Origin: Treponema sp.
GTDB lineage: Bacteria > Spirochaetota > Spirochaetia > Treponematales > Treponemataceae
Length of the DNA: 64,000 nt
NCBI GenBank assembly: GCA_024400915.1
Contig: JAKSLX010000004.1
Span: 132,043-196,042, forward strand
Direction of reading: 5' to 3'
Of the stretch, positions 26,180-33,679 are shown piece after piece. The position numbers and the translations under genes were made by a program. Below the pieces are notes generated by a model that saw nothing but the letters and a program-made list of their open reading frames with translations, did no database searches and was not told the origin of the DNA. The stretch's first letter is position 1. Each line of letters begins with the position of its first letter.

Positions 26180-27763
26180 TTATGCAAGCTTAAAGAAGCG
26201 TGCACTGTCCACGAATTCTGTAGGAACCTTCATTGTCACTACAGCTGTCTTATCCATTGCAGGAAGCACCTTTACATCAATGATTTCTGCATCACAAACG
26301 ACTGATCCACCACGGCTCAAAGCCTTACCCTTGTCTCCAACCTTAAGCATTGGAAGGAACTCGTAAGGGAATGCAACGCTTGAATATCCCGGTTCAAAAT
26401 CCTTGTGAACAAGGAAGATTGCCTGACCGGAACAGGTTGCAACACACAATCCACAGCCTACACACTTCTTTGAAACATCGATTGCAGGAATCTTTGTGAT
26501 GTTTGATCCGACCATGATGCAGCCGAACTTACATGCTTCCTGACATGGGTTACAAGGAATGTTCTGTGTACATTCGATTACAGGATGTATTCCTTCCTTC
26601 TCGTAATTTGCAGCAGGGAATGCCTTGATTTCTTCATCAGTTACAAATCCCTTTGCAAGAAGATTCTTTGAAATCGGATACCCTTCATCTGTTGTTACCC
26701 AGTCATTGCGTCCCTTGTTCTTTGGAGCAAACATACCCTGGCGAAGTTCACCAAGAGCTGCCTGGAATCCGTGATACTTTGTGTTGAACTGGTCAGCGTC
26801 AATGTAGCCTGCCTTCATACAGATATGGCTTGCAACATTCTTACCCTGAATCATGGCAGAAGAAGCTTCTTCAATACCTGCAACATCACCGGCACAGTAG
26901 ATTCCCTTAACAGTTGTTTCTCCGTGTTCATCACAGAGGGCAACATTACCGCCCTTAGAAGGAATAAGATCCATCTTACACGTTGCATTGCTTGCCAGCT
27001 GACTCATTGGAGTAAGACCAACGGCAATACAGATTGTATCTACTTCAAGTTCCTTTTCTGTTCCAGGAATTGGCTGGAAGCGGTTGTCAACTTCAGCGAT
27101 GACTGCAGACTTAACCCTGTCGCCACCCTTTGCTTCGATTACTGTATGTGACAAATAGAATGGAACGCCTGTACGTGCCACCTTTGAAGCATGTACACCG
27201 TAACCACCTACACGAGGAGCTGCATCAATTACTGCAACAACTTCACATCCTGCCTGCAAAAGCTGGAAGCTTACAACAAGACCAACGTTTCCTGATCCTA
27301 CCATAAGCACCTTGCTTCCCGGCTGAACTCCCTGAAGGTTCATCATTGCCTGAGCAGCTCCTGCACCGATTACACCCGGTGTGTCCCATCCCTTGAACGG
27401 AATCATATTTTCTGCTGCACCTGTAGCAATGATGATGTAGTCACCCTTGTAGTGGTGAACAGTTCCGTCCATCTTTACAGTTACTTCTTTATTTTCATAA
27501 ATGCCCATTACTGTGGCATTCAGTTCTACTCTTACACCAAGATCGGTTGCTTCCTTTAACAAAGCTTCACCGATTTTAAATCCGCGTTCCTTAGCGTGAT
27601 GTTCCTTTGATCCAAAGAACTTGTGAATCTGCTTAAAAAGCTGACCACCTGGACGAGCGTTTTCATCAAAAACGATTACGTCCATTCCGTTCTTTTTAGC
27701 TTCAATTGCGGCACTCAAACCTGCCGGGCCTGCTCCGATTACGATTAATTCATGTCTTTTCAT
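26180..27763 (-). CDS. FAD/NAD(P) oxidoreductase with C-terminal ferredoxin domain (HcnB/opine oxidase A-like)
   Basis: A 527-residue subunit. ELIVIGAGPAGLSAAIEA (5-22) is the FAD-binding fold, a second dinucleotide site appears as GSKVLMVGSGNVGLVVSFQL (about 158-177), and GIYCAGDVAG closes the flavin site. From about 415 two Cys-rich stretches, CTQNIPCNPCQEACKFGC and CVGCGLCVATC, should bind two [4Fe-4S] clusters. The BFD domain usual in HcnB is encoded separately. The true ATG is 27763: it overlaps the stop of the preceding 2Fe-2S gene by four bases, while the longer open frame to 27892 lies inside that gene. Probably the electron-accepting subunit of an amino acid/amine dehydrogenase. Confidence 0.87.
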   Translation of the reverse strand: MKRHELIVIGAGPAGLSAAIEAKKNGMDVIVFDENARPGGQLFKQIHKFFGSKEHHAKERGFKIGEALLKEATDLGVRVELNATVMGIYENKEVTVKMDGTVHHYKGDYIIIATGAAENMIPFKGWDTPGVIGAGAAQAMMNLQGVQPGSKVLMVGSGNVGLVVSFQLLQAGCEVVAVIDAAPRVGGYGVHASKVARTGVPFYLSHTVIEAKGGDRVKSAVIAEVDNRFQPIPGTEKELEVDTICIAVGLTPMSQLASNATCKMDLIPSKGGNVALCDEHGETTVKGIYCAGDVAGIEEASSAMIQGKNVASHICMKAGYIDADQFNTKYHGFQAALGELRQGMFAPKNKGRNDWVTTDEGYPISKNLLAKGFVTDEEIKAFPAANYEKEGIHPVIECTQNIPCNPCQEACKFGCIMVGSNITKIPAIDVSKKCVGCGLCVATCSGQAIFLVHKDFEPGYSSVAFPYEFLPMLKVGDKGKALSRGGSVVCDAEIIDVKVLPAMDKTAVVTMKVPTEFVDSARFFKLA

Positions 27764-28086
27764 TGAGCTGCCTCCCACTGTTCCTTTGTCTGAACTCCAT
27801 ACTGAGTCTGAACAGTCATACCTTCTGTCAAAGGTGTTATACATGTGCGGACATTTGGCTGTCCGTTTACTATCATTACACAGTCCGTGCATCTTCCAAT
27901 TGCACAGAAGATTCCTCTTGGCTTGTGATTTTTTGATGTATATCTATGAATCATTACACCAGCCGCCTTGAGTGCTGCTGCTATAGATTCACCTTCACAA
28001 CCGGTGTAATCTTTTCCATCGAATGTAAAGTGAACCTCTCTACCTTTTTCATAAGTTCCTAAAATAGGATGTTCTTCAATTCTCAT
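27760..28086 (-). CDS. [2Fe-2S] ferredoxin-like subunit (HcnA/SoxD-like)
   Basis: A 108-residue protein. The plant-type cluster motif GIFCAIGRCTDC gives Cys61, Cys66 and Cys69, with Cys82 in VRTC. The front half (VHFTFDGKDYTGCEGESIAAALKAAG) is the beta-grasp start typical of HcnA, opine oxidase and sarcosine oxidase alpha N-termini. I prefer ATG 28086 because GAGG stands nine bases before it; a GTG at 28101 is in frame but has no ribosome site. First structural gene of the dehydrogenase after ridA, separated by a terminator-like hairpin. Confidence 0.87.
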   Translation of the reverse strand: MRIEEHPILGTYEKGREVHFTFDGKDYTGCEGESIAAALKAAGVMIHRYTSKNHKPRGIFCAIGRCTDCVMIVNGQPNVRTCITPLTEGMTVQTQYGVQTKEQWEAAQ

Positions 28087-28105
28087 TTCTTTTGACCTCA
28101 CTTTG

Positions 28106-28149
28106 AAAAAACTGGGAAACCATAAACATCATTGTTTTTAGTTTCCCAG
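28106..28149 (-). terminator. Terminator-like hairpin between the Rid gene and the dehydrogenase genes
   Basis: Perfect nine-base stem CTGGGAAAC / GTTTCCCAG on the minus strand (28149-28141 with 28120-28112), then six T. It ends about 20 bases before the next start, with the GAGG ribosome site shortly after the T-run. Confidence 0.75.
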
Positions 28150-28211
28150 GCAAGAAGTTCTATCCGAACAGCAGAACATCTTTGTAGTAGCTGTCAGAAA
28201 CCAACGTTTTT

Positions 28212-28628
28212 TTATGCAGTAGCGATCTTTGCGCCTTTGATTGCCTGCATCTCAATTTCAACAAGCTGAGTTGGTCTGTTCAAAGAAGCAACTCCAATCC
28301 AAGAACAAGCTGGACGGAATTCCTTAAAGTATTCAGCATATGCTTTTGTGATGTCGTTGTTTTTTGAAACATCAGTTGTCCAGATGTTTACCTTTACAAC
28401 TTCTTCACATGTGTAGCCGTTCTGTTTAAGAAGACCTACAAGTTTGTCAAAAATGTATTTAGCCTGTGCGTAGGCATCACCTTCTCCGTAAACTGTTCCT
28501 TCTGGAGTAACTGCTGTAGTTCCAGAAACATAGGCAAAAGGTCCTGCAATAGCGATACGTGCATAACCAGCAAAGTCTTCGTATGCAGCTCCACCGTGAA
28601 CGTTTGTTCTCTTGAATTCGCAATCCAT
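28212..28628 (-). CDS. Rid family (YjgF/YER057c/UK114) protein, catalytic Arg replaced
   Basis: A 138-residue protein with the Rid fold: FAYVSGTTAVTPEG at 31-44, QAKYIFDKLVGLLKQNGYTCEEVVKVNIWTTDV through 55-87 and VEIEMQAIKGA at the end. RidA hydrolyses reactive imines and enamines formed by amino-acid metabolism, using an arginine in PARS. Here the aligned segment is RPACSW, with Cys108 in that place, so it belongs with the Rid subgroups lacking the arginine and may have another role. It is first in the leftward operon, behind a promoter with palindromic operators; AAGGAG precedes the ATG. Confidence 0.9.
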   Translation of the reverse strand: MDCEFKRTNVHGGAAYEDFAGYARIAIAGPFAYVSGTTAVTPEGTVYGEGDAYAQAKYIFDKLVGLLKQNGYTCEEVVKVNIWTTDVSKNNDITKAYAEYFKEFRPACSWIGVASLNRPTQLVEIEMQAIKGAKIATA

Positions 28629-28645
28629 AGTAAATCTCCTTATGA

Positions 28646-28659
28646 TTCATATTTATGAA
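28646..28659. promoter_or_regulatory. Operator palindrome 1 (TTCATATTTATGAA)
   Basis: Perfect dyad TTCATA-TT-TATGAA in the leader of the Rid gene, between its transcription start and its ribosome site. One of three copies in 106 bases. Confidence 0.75.
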
Positions 28660-28685
28660 AAACATTTAAGGTTTACCTTTAATTT

Positions 28686-28699
28686 TTCATATTTATGAA
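28686..28699. promoter_or_regulatory. Operator palindrome 2 (TTCATATTTATGAA)
   Basis: Identical to copy 1. It begins one base downstream of the -10 box of the leftward promoter (28701-28706) and covers the expected transcription start, the usual place for a repressor site. Confidence 0.8.
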
Positions 28700-28700
28700 C

Positions 28701-28729
28701 TTTATAATCTTTTAAACCTTAACGGTCAA
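28701..28729 (-). promoter_or_regulatory. Promoter of the Rid/amine-dehydrogenase operon
   Basis: Minus-strand TTGACC (28729-28724), a 17-base spacer and TATAAA (28706-28701). It is flanked by operators 2 and 3. Confidence 0.75.
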
Positions 28730-28737
28730 TAGAGTTT

Positions 28738-28751
28738 TTCATATTTGTGAA
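28738..28751. promoter_or_regulatory. Operator palindrome 3 (TTCATATTTGTGAA)
   Basis: Same dyad with one change (A to G). It lies nine bases upstream of the -35 box of the leftward promoter. Confidence 0.75.
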
Positions 28752-28797
28752 ACTTTACAATACGATTTGTAAAATTTTCAAAAAATTGAATAATTCT

Positions 28798-28826
28798 TTG
28801 CAAAAAAAGGCGCTGAATGTTATACT
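28798..28826 (+). promoter_or_regulatory. Promoter of the XRE-cupin regulator gene
   Basis: TTGCAA at 28798-28803, a 17-base spacer and TATACT at 28821-28826. The upstream in-frame ATG at 28817 lies within this promoter, which supports the start at 28844. Confidence 0.65.
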
Positions 28827-28843
28827 TTTTCAAGAGGATGAAA

Positions 28844-29452
28844 ATGGGAATTGGCCAGCAGTTAAAAACGTTAAGAAAATCAGGAAACATCACCCTTTCA
28901 GAAGTGGCGGAAAAAACGGAACTGTCCGTTGGTTTTTTAAGCAATCTCGAAAGGGATCAGACAAGCCCTACAATTGATGTTCTTCATAAAATCTGCAATG
29001 CATTGAACATTACACTCAATGATGTTCTGAACATTGACGGCAAGCAGGAAAAGGAAGAAGGTAATCAGAATGACAATGTTTCCCACCCGGAAGAAAACAT
29101 TGTCCGTGTTGATGACCGCAGGCTTCTTTTTAAGGAAGAAAAGGGCGGCCTGAGCTATTCTTCCATGACAAAAGGAAGAACGGACTTTAAAGTTTCCGCA
29201 ATGACCATAACTGATAATGAACTGCATACTTTTTCAAAACATGACCACGACGAATTTGGAATCATAGTTTCTGGCAGTCTTGAAATGCAGATTGAAGGCA
29301 AAAGCCACTTTTTGTATCCGGGCGATTCAATTTACATCAAGGAAAACACCATGCATGCCGGAAAGAAATTTTCAAAGGAACCTTGTGTAAGTTATTGGAC
29401 AAAACTCAGTACCGATCTTAACGACGTAAAAAGGAAATCTAACAACATTTAA
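28844..29452 (+). CDS. XRE-family transcriptional regulator with C-terminal cupin sensor domain
   Basis: A 202-residue regulator. Residues 3-60 form an XRE helix-turn-helix (GQQLKTLRKSGNITLSEVAEKTELSVGFLSNLERDQTSPTI, listed by position 4-44). Residues about 120-185 are a cupin barrel with HDHDEFGIIVSGSLEMQIEGK and YPGDSIYIKENTMHAGKK, the likely ligand pocket. The layout equals PuuR-type regulators that answer to amines or amino acids. Start 28844 has AAGAGG six bases upstream. It diverges from the Rid operon and almost surely binds the three palindromes there; repression or activation cannot be told from sequence. Confidence 0.88.
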   Translation: MGIGQQLKTLRKSGNITLSEVAEKTELSVGFLSNLERDQTSPTIDVLHKICNALNITLNDVLNIDGKQEKEEGNQNDNVSHPEENIVRVDDRRLLFKEEKGGLSYSSMTKGRTDFKVSAMTITDNELHTFSKHDHDEFGIIVSGSLEMQIEGKSHFLYPGDSIYIKENTMHAGKKFSKEPCVSYWTKLSTDLNDVKRKSNNI

Positions 29453-29461
29453 TAAAAAAAG

Positions 29462-29557
29462 TTGGATCGCCACGTCGCTCCGCTCCTCGCGATGACGTGG
29501 TGACAAATTACTGCAATGCTTTCGTCATTGCGAACGAAGTGAAGCAATCCACATGCC
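29462..29557. repeat. Inverted pair of a dispersed intergenic repeat
   Basis: Two related arms face each other. The left arm (29462-29500) contains GGATCGC, GTCGCTCCGCTCCTCGCGAT and is itself bounded by CCACGTC/GACGTGG. The right arm (29523-29557) contains CGTCATTGCGAACGAAGTG then AAGCAATCCAC. This sequence type (GTCATTGCGAGCG...GAAGCAATCC) is a widespread bacterial repeat known to me from many phyla. It fills most of the gap between the XRE-cupin and PucR genes, which converge here. Confidence 0.65.
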
Positions 29558-29616
29558 AGTAAAACAATACAGCGCAAGCTCGTTTTCCCTGCGGTCATAT
29601 ACGAACCATGTAAAAA

Positions 29617-30783
29617 TTATTTTGAATTAAGAAGCTTATAACATCGAATCAGAATTGCGACTTCATCATTCATGGAATCCTCTTTATAGTTTAAGATTTC
29701 CATTGCTTTTTTTATACGATAACGAATCGTATTTGTATGCTGATAACAGTCATTACCAGTTGCATTGAAATCTCTGTTATTCTTAACAAAGGATGTCAAG
29801 GTTCTGATTAACTGAGCATCATGAGCATTATCATATTCCTCAAGTGCAGAAAATTCATTTTTAATTTCATCACATATGATTTCATTCTGAATCAGAGGAA
29901 TAATAAATTTATAGACACCGGTTTCCTTATAGGAATATATTGCATTATCTTCAATCTGACAGACTTTTCCCGCCAGTTTTGCCTTGATTACGGATTTCTT
30001 TAAATCCACGATATCAACAGGATCTGATGAAAAACCGATGTAAAAGCTTTCCGGATCAAAATCGTTATTCCTTAAGATTTCGTTAATCATTGAAATGGGC
30101 TCAATGGAATCAGCATCTTCTGCATTAAAACTACAAACAAGGATAATATCATGACCATTTTTTATGAAGGTCCATGATTCCATCTTTTCATCTTTTTTTG
30201 TGATATGATACATTAACTTATCAAAAAAAGTATGTACCTTGAGATTAGATGATTTTTCTCTTGAAATAAGATTTGCTACAATAATTTGATTTTTAAAATA
30301 TGGATTTATCTCAAGTGCAATTTTTCGTATTCCATCACCGCTCATATTTTCTTCAAGAATTCTGTTTAATTTTTCTTCCTGAATAATATATTGTGCACGG
30401 GTTTTCATAGATTCATTGATATTTATTATTAGGTCTTCCATGAATTCATCATGGAAACACATGATCGGAACATGTTCATGTTCTGCCAGTCTTATCAAGT
30501 CATCAGGAAGTTGCTGATCCTGTGACATTTTTATGGCAATACCAGAAACATGTCGCTTAATCAAAAGCTTTAGTGAATTGTTTATAAAATCCGGAGCCGT
30601 AGAAGCAAAGAAATACGACGCAAGAACAAAGTAACCGTTTCCATACCCTGAGAATTCGATTTTACTGCTTTCATACTCAAGAATTACAACTGTCGTTACA
30701 TTATTTGAAATATAATTCTTTGCCGCAAGAAGCTTAAAATTCTTAAAAAGTGTAAGGTTTAAGATATCATCAACTGCAATCAT
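29617..30783 (-). CDS. PucR/CdaR-type transcriptional regulator
   Basis: A 388-residue regulator. The N-terminal region (ILNLTLFKNFKLLAAKNYISN, about 7-27) is the PucR ligand-sensing domain, a GGDEF-like middle region (about 150-280) follows, and the C-terminal HTH is clear: LIRTLTSFVKNNRDFNATGND and NTIRYRIKKAMEILNY (about 331-372). PucR relatives respond to purine or other nitrogen-source metabolites. It starts nine bases after the damaged aspartoacylase-like gene, so it once formed an operon with those enzymes and was presumably their regulator. Confidence 0.85.
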   Translation of the reverse strand: MIAVDDILNLTLFKNFKLLAAKNYISNNVTTVVILEYESSKIEFSGYGNGYFVLASYFFASTAPDFINNSLKLLIKRHVSGIAIKMSQDQQLPDDLIRLAEHEHVPIMCFHDEFMEDLIININESMKTRAQYIIQEEKLNRILEENMSGDGIRKIALEINPYFKNQIIVANLISREKSSNLKVHTFFDKLMYHITKKDEKMESWTFIKNGHDIILVCSFNAEDADSIEPISMINEILRNNDFDPESFYIGFSSDPVDIVDLKKSVIKAKLAGKVCQIEDNAIYSYKETGVYKFIIPLIQNEIICDEIKNEFSALEEYDNAHDAQLIRTLTSFVKNNRDFNATGNDCYQHTNTIRYRIKKAMEILNYKEDSMNDEVAILIRCYKLLNSK

Positions 30784-30792
30784 ATTAAGTTC

Positions 30793-31620
30793 CTAAAATT
30801 CAACTAATTTGAAAACTGCCGTATTTGCATAAGTCAAGGGTTCATTATGAACAAAGAAAACCCGTGACTTAATCGGAGCATACAAGGTTTCCATAACTTC
30901 CCCATCATAAGTATTAATAATGTTGGCAAGCGAAGTCCCCTCTTCAACAGAATCTCCTGTCTTTACCAGAGATTCAAAAATTCCCGACTTTGCAGTCTGA
31001 ACACTTACCATGTCCGTATCAACCACAACTTCCGATTCATGCTTTTTTGTTTCCTGATATTTTACAAATCCAAGTCCGCTGCAAAAACGCAAAACAGAAA
31101 GAACAATCTGACCTGCACTTTTAGTATCAATGCTGGAAGTCGTTGAAGAATAGAGGCTGTAGGCCTTTGTATCCCAGACCTGCCAGTTGTAGTTCAAGGT
31201 TGCCGTATCGTAAGGCCGAACAACTCTTATTACAACATAAGGCAATCCAAAAAGTTTTGCACTTTCCACATCGGAATAACCTTCATCCATAAATCTGACA
31301 TGAGGAGTAAAATTTCCCGGCATATAAAAAGACGTAAACTGAATTCCATATTCAAAATCCTTAATCGCCTTAAAAACTCCGTCTGCTATTCGCTGTGTAG
31401 TTTCTCCAAGATTGTAACCAGGGAACATTCTGTTAATATCCGTGTTGTCAATCGGCCAAAACCTTTTCTGAATATTCATCGAATAAGGATTACATGACGG
31501 AATTATAAGAATCTTATGTCCTTCAACTATTCTGCCCTCTTCTTCCAGCTGCTTGAATTTCTTTACAAGGTTGGAACAGCAGAAAAGCTGCTGAACTTCA
31601 TTTCCCCGCATGGTCCCCAC
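30793..31620 (-). pseudogene. Succinylglutamate desuccinylase/aspartoacylase (M14-like) gene lacking its 5' end
   Basis: The frame encodes 275 residues from a GTG at 31620 and matches the conserved body of an aspartoacylase-like M14 family: GTMRGNEVQQLF with the metal-binding Glu, IPSCNPYSMNIQKRFWPIDNTDINRMFPG, YGIQFTSFYMPGNFTPHVRFM, FGLPYVVIR, and a late biotinyl-like tail (VKTGDSVEEGTSLANI). Family-like residues KESLCIV continue upstream of the GTG in the same frame until a stop near 31651, with no start codon or ribosome site. The N-terminus is therefore missing. It overlaps the stop of the ATP-grasp fragment by 23 bases. It may still be translated weakly by re-initiation. Confidence 0.6.
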
Positions 31621-31864
31621 AATGCAGAGAGATTCCTTTGTCCCTATAGATGTCTTTTAAAAACAGGTTGAGAGCCATTACCCTTTGCTTCAAACCTTTT
31701 TCAAGATAAGAAAATTCGTCATGCTCGATAATACGAGGAATGGCATCAAAAGGGAAAAGCTGTTCCTTAAAAGTGTTGTTTTTGTAAATTCCAAAACGGA
31801 CACCATACCTTGCGAGCAAGCCGTTTACAGTGTCTGTATGTTCCAATAAGTCCATATTATCCAT
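31598..31864 (-). pseudogene. N-terminal fragment of a circularly permuted type-2 ATP-grasp protein
   Basis: The 88 residues from ATG 31864 (ribosome site GAGG five bases upstream) match the start of the DUF404/DUF403-type ATP-grasp proteins, normally near 480 residues: PFDAIPRIIEHDEFSYLEKGLKQRVMALNLFLKDIYRDK, listed in part. Right after DIYRDK the family similarity stops and the frame closes 11 codons later at 31598. The sequence beyond continues as the M14-like gene in another frame. This looks like a deletion joining the 5' end of one gene to the body of its neighbour, leaving both inactive or altered. Confidence 0.65.
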
Positions 31865-31873
31865 AGGCACCTC

Positions 31874-31919
31874 AAAAAAAAAGGCGTCCTGATTCCTTTT
31901 TAAGAAAATCAGAACGCCT
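31874..31919 (-). terminator. Terminator/attenuator hairpin in front of the ATP-grasp fragment
   Basis: Minus-strand AGGCGTTCTGATT / AATCAGGACGCCT (one G-T pair), then nine T (31882-31874). GAGG, the ribosome site of the next start, follows immediately. A consensus-like promoter lies only 16 bases upstream, so the hairpin is in a short leader as well as downstream of holA. Confidence 0.75.
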
Positions 31920-31934
31920 GTGTTCTATGAAAAA

Positions 31935-31964
31935 TATATATTTCATCGACGATAATTTGTCAAT
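31935..31964 (-). promoter_or_regulatory. Promoter upstream of the attenuator-like hairpin
   Basis: Minus-strand TTGACA (31964-31959), an 18-base spacer and TATATA (31940-31935); transcription would start near 31928, just before the hairpin at 31919. Confidence 0.55.
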
Positions 31965-32042
31965 AAATTACAAAAAAAAACTGTGTTTTCTACAATTATG
32001 CTATCATTATTTGTATAAATTTACAAAACAAAACAGAAGATT

Positions 32043-33065
32043 TTATACTTCAACATCATAGCTTGCAGCAAACAATCCATTCTTGATTACAATTGAATAG
32101 ATACATATCGCCATTATGTTTTCATCAAGGGCAGGAGTCTCACGGATGGAACCGTCTGTGTGTGCAAGAAGAGCCAGAATGGAAGATGTAGCTCCGGCAT
32201 TCCATACCTTGGCCGCCCTTGCGTACTGCTCCTGTTTTTTCTTGCCGCTGAATCCTGCGGTCTTAAGCTGCACATCTGTTGGATGAGCATTGCCTGCATG
32301 GAGGTTGTGCCATGAACGAAGCTGACGGAAGCAGTAAACAAGCCCCGCAATCAAAGCTATAAGATATCCCGATTTTGAAGCAGCCTTGATCTTTTCAAGG
32401 ATTTCCACCGATGTCTCAAAACGTTGGGCGGTACTTTTACCTGTATCAGCCATGGCATCAAAAAGGGTAAAGGCATTTTCTTCGCGGTTATGGGAAAGAA
32501 TCTTGTCCACATCATCACAGGTAACGGTATGCCCCTTTTCAAAGCAAAAGAAAAACCTTGAGCATTCGGACTTGAGGGCATCAGTATTGTTCTCTATCAT
32601 GTCCAGAATCTGTTCAACAGCATCTGAAGTTACGGAAAAACCGTTCTTGCGGAAAAAGGATTCCACCCACTGGGACTTTCTGATTTCAAACATTTCCCAG
32701 AAAACCTTTTTGTGGTCCCCAGCACAGGCAGTTTCAAGTTTTTTGTCGATTCCGTTTTCATCGGAAACAAGGATAAGGGTATTTGAACTTTCAGAAGGAG
32801 ACTTGGCCCAGTTTACGAGAAGTTCAACATCCGACTTTGTTTTAATTGTTTCGGCACTGCGAAGGATAATGAAAAGCGCAGGCTCAAAAAGACTAGCATT
32901 CTGAAGCTGTGCCACAAGGTCTGCAACACGAATGTCAGAAGCATAGTAACGGTATTCAGAAATGTCACCGTTTTTCTTTTTTGCCTGTTCGCGAATGTTT
33001 GCAATAGCATCATTTTTTTCACCAGCTTCAGGGCCAGTGAAAATGTAGAATTCTTTGGAAGCCAT
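32043..33065 (-). CDS. holA: DNA polymerase III delta subunit
   Basis: A 340-residue clamp-loader subunit. Three-domain HolA layout is visible: a first domain with FYIFTGPEAGEKNDAI and FEPALFIILRSAETIK, a helical lid region with DMIENNTDALKSECSRFFFC, and the C-terminal collar (ALIAGLVYCFRQLRSW). As in other delta subunits the Walker motif is degenerate. It opens the sliding clamp during loading onto primed DNA. The start lies two bases after lexA, so it is last in hprK-ptsH-lexA-holA. Confidence 0.85.
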   Translation of the reverse strand: MASKEFYIFTGPEAGEKNDAIANIREQAKKKNGDISEYRYYASDIRVADLVAQLQNASLFEPALFIILRSAETIKTKSDVELLVNWAKSPSESSNTLILVSDENGIDKKLETACAGDHKKVFWEMFEIRKSQWVESFFRKNGFSVTSDAVEQILDMIENNTDALKSECSRFFFCFEKGHTVTCDDVDKILSHNREENAFTLFDAMADTGKSTAQRFETSVEILEKIKAASKSGYLIALIAGLVYCFRQLRSWHNLHAGNAHPTDVQLKTAGFSGKKKQEQYARAAKVWNAGATSSILALLAHTDGSIRETPALDENIMAICIYSIVIKNGLFAASYDVEV

Positions 33066-33067
33066 AA

Positions 33068-33679
33068 TCAGTATGTTCTTACAAGACCTACCATAATGCC
33101 TGCAATTTTTACATCGTTGGAGTATATAGGCTGAAAGTCAGGATTTTCCGGCTGAAGACGAACTCTATCCTGCTCCTTATAGAATCTTTTGAGAGTGATT
33201 GCATTGTCAACGACAGCAACTACTATCTGACCTTCGGCTGCCATTTCCGACTGCTCGATGATTGCAAGATCGCCTTCAAGGATACCAGCATTGATCATGC
33301 TTGCACCGCGAACATTTAGGGCAAAATAAGTTTTACCCGGTTTTACGAAAGGTTCTGCAATAGTCACATAGCCGTCAAGATTTTCTTCTGCAAGAAGAGG
33401 TTTTCCTGCGGCAATTGTCCCCAGCTTTGGAACCTTAGTAACAAATACTCTTGGTTCAGAAGAGGTTTCACCCTTGATTACGCGGAACGAACGGGAACGT
33501 TTCTGACACTGAGACAAATAGCCTTTTTTCTGACATGCAGCAATGTGATCCTGAACAGCGCGAAGGGAGATTCCAAAGTTTTCGCCGATTTCGCGGACTG
33601 TTGGAGGATAGCCGTTGTCTTCCGAAAATCTTGCAATGAATTCAAGAACTTCCTTCTGACGGTCTGTCAAAGCTTTCAT
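33068..33679 (-). CDS. lexA: LexA repressor
   Basis: A 203-residue SOS repressor. Winged HTH residues 1-66 (LTDRQKEVLEFIARFSEDNGYPPTVREIG and FGISLRAVQDHIAACQKKGYL, in pieces). The cleavage site is Ala91-Gly92 in GTIAAGKPL, the nucleophile Ser127 in RGASM and the general base Lys164 in ITLKRFY; all parts needed for RecA-stimulated self-cleavage are present. It begins directly after the ptsH stop and overlaps neither gene. I see no obvious LexA operator in front of hprK, so regulation of this unit is unclear. Confidence 0.95.
   Translation of the reverse strand: MKALTDRQKEVLEFIARFSEDNGYPPTVREIGENFGISLRAVQDHIAACQKKGYLSQCQKRSRSFRVIKGETSSEPRVFVTKVPKLGTIAAGKPLLAEENLDGYVTIAEPFVKPGKTYFALNVRGASMINAGILEGDLAIIEQSEMAAEGQIVVAVVDNAITLKRFYKEQDRVRLQPENPDFQPIYSNDVKIAGIMVGLVRTY

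Noticed and set aside
27764..27892. N-terminal extension of the FAD/ferredoxin subunit
   Set aside because: The extra 43 codons lie within the preceding 2Fe-2S gene in another frame and the FAD fold starts right after the internal ATG at 27763.
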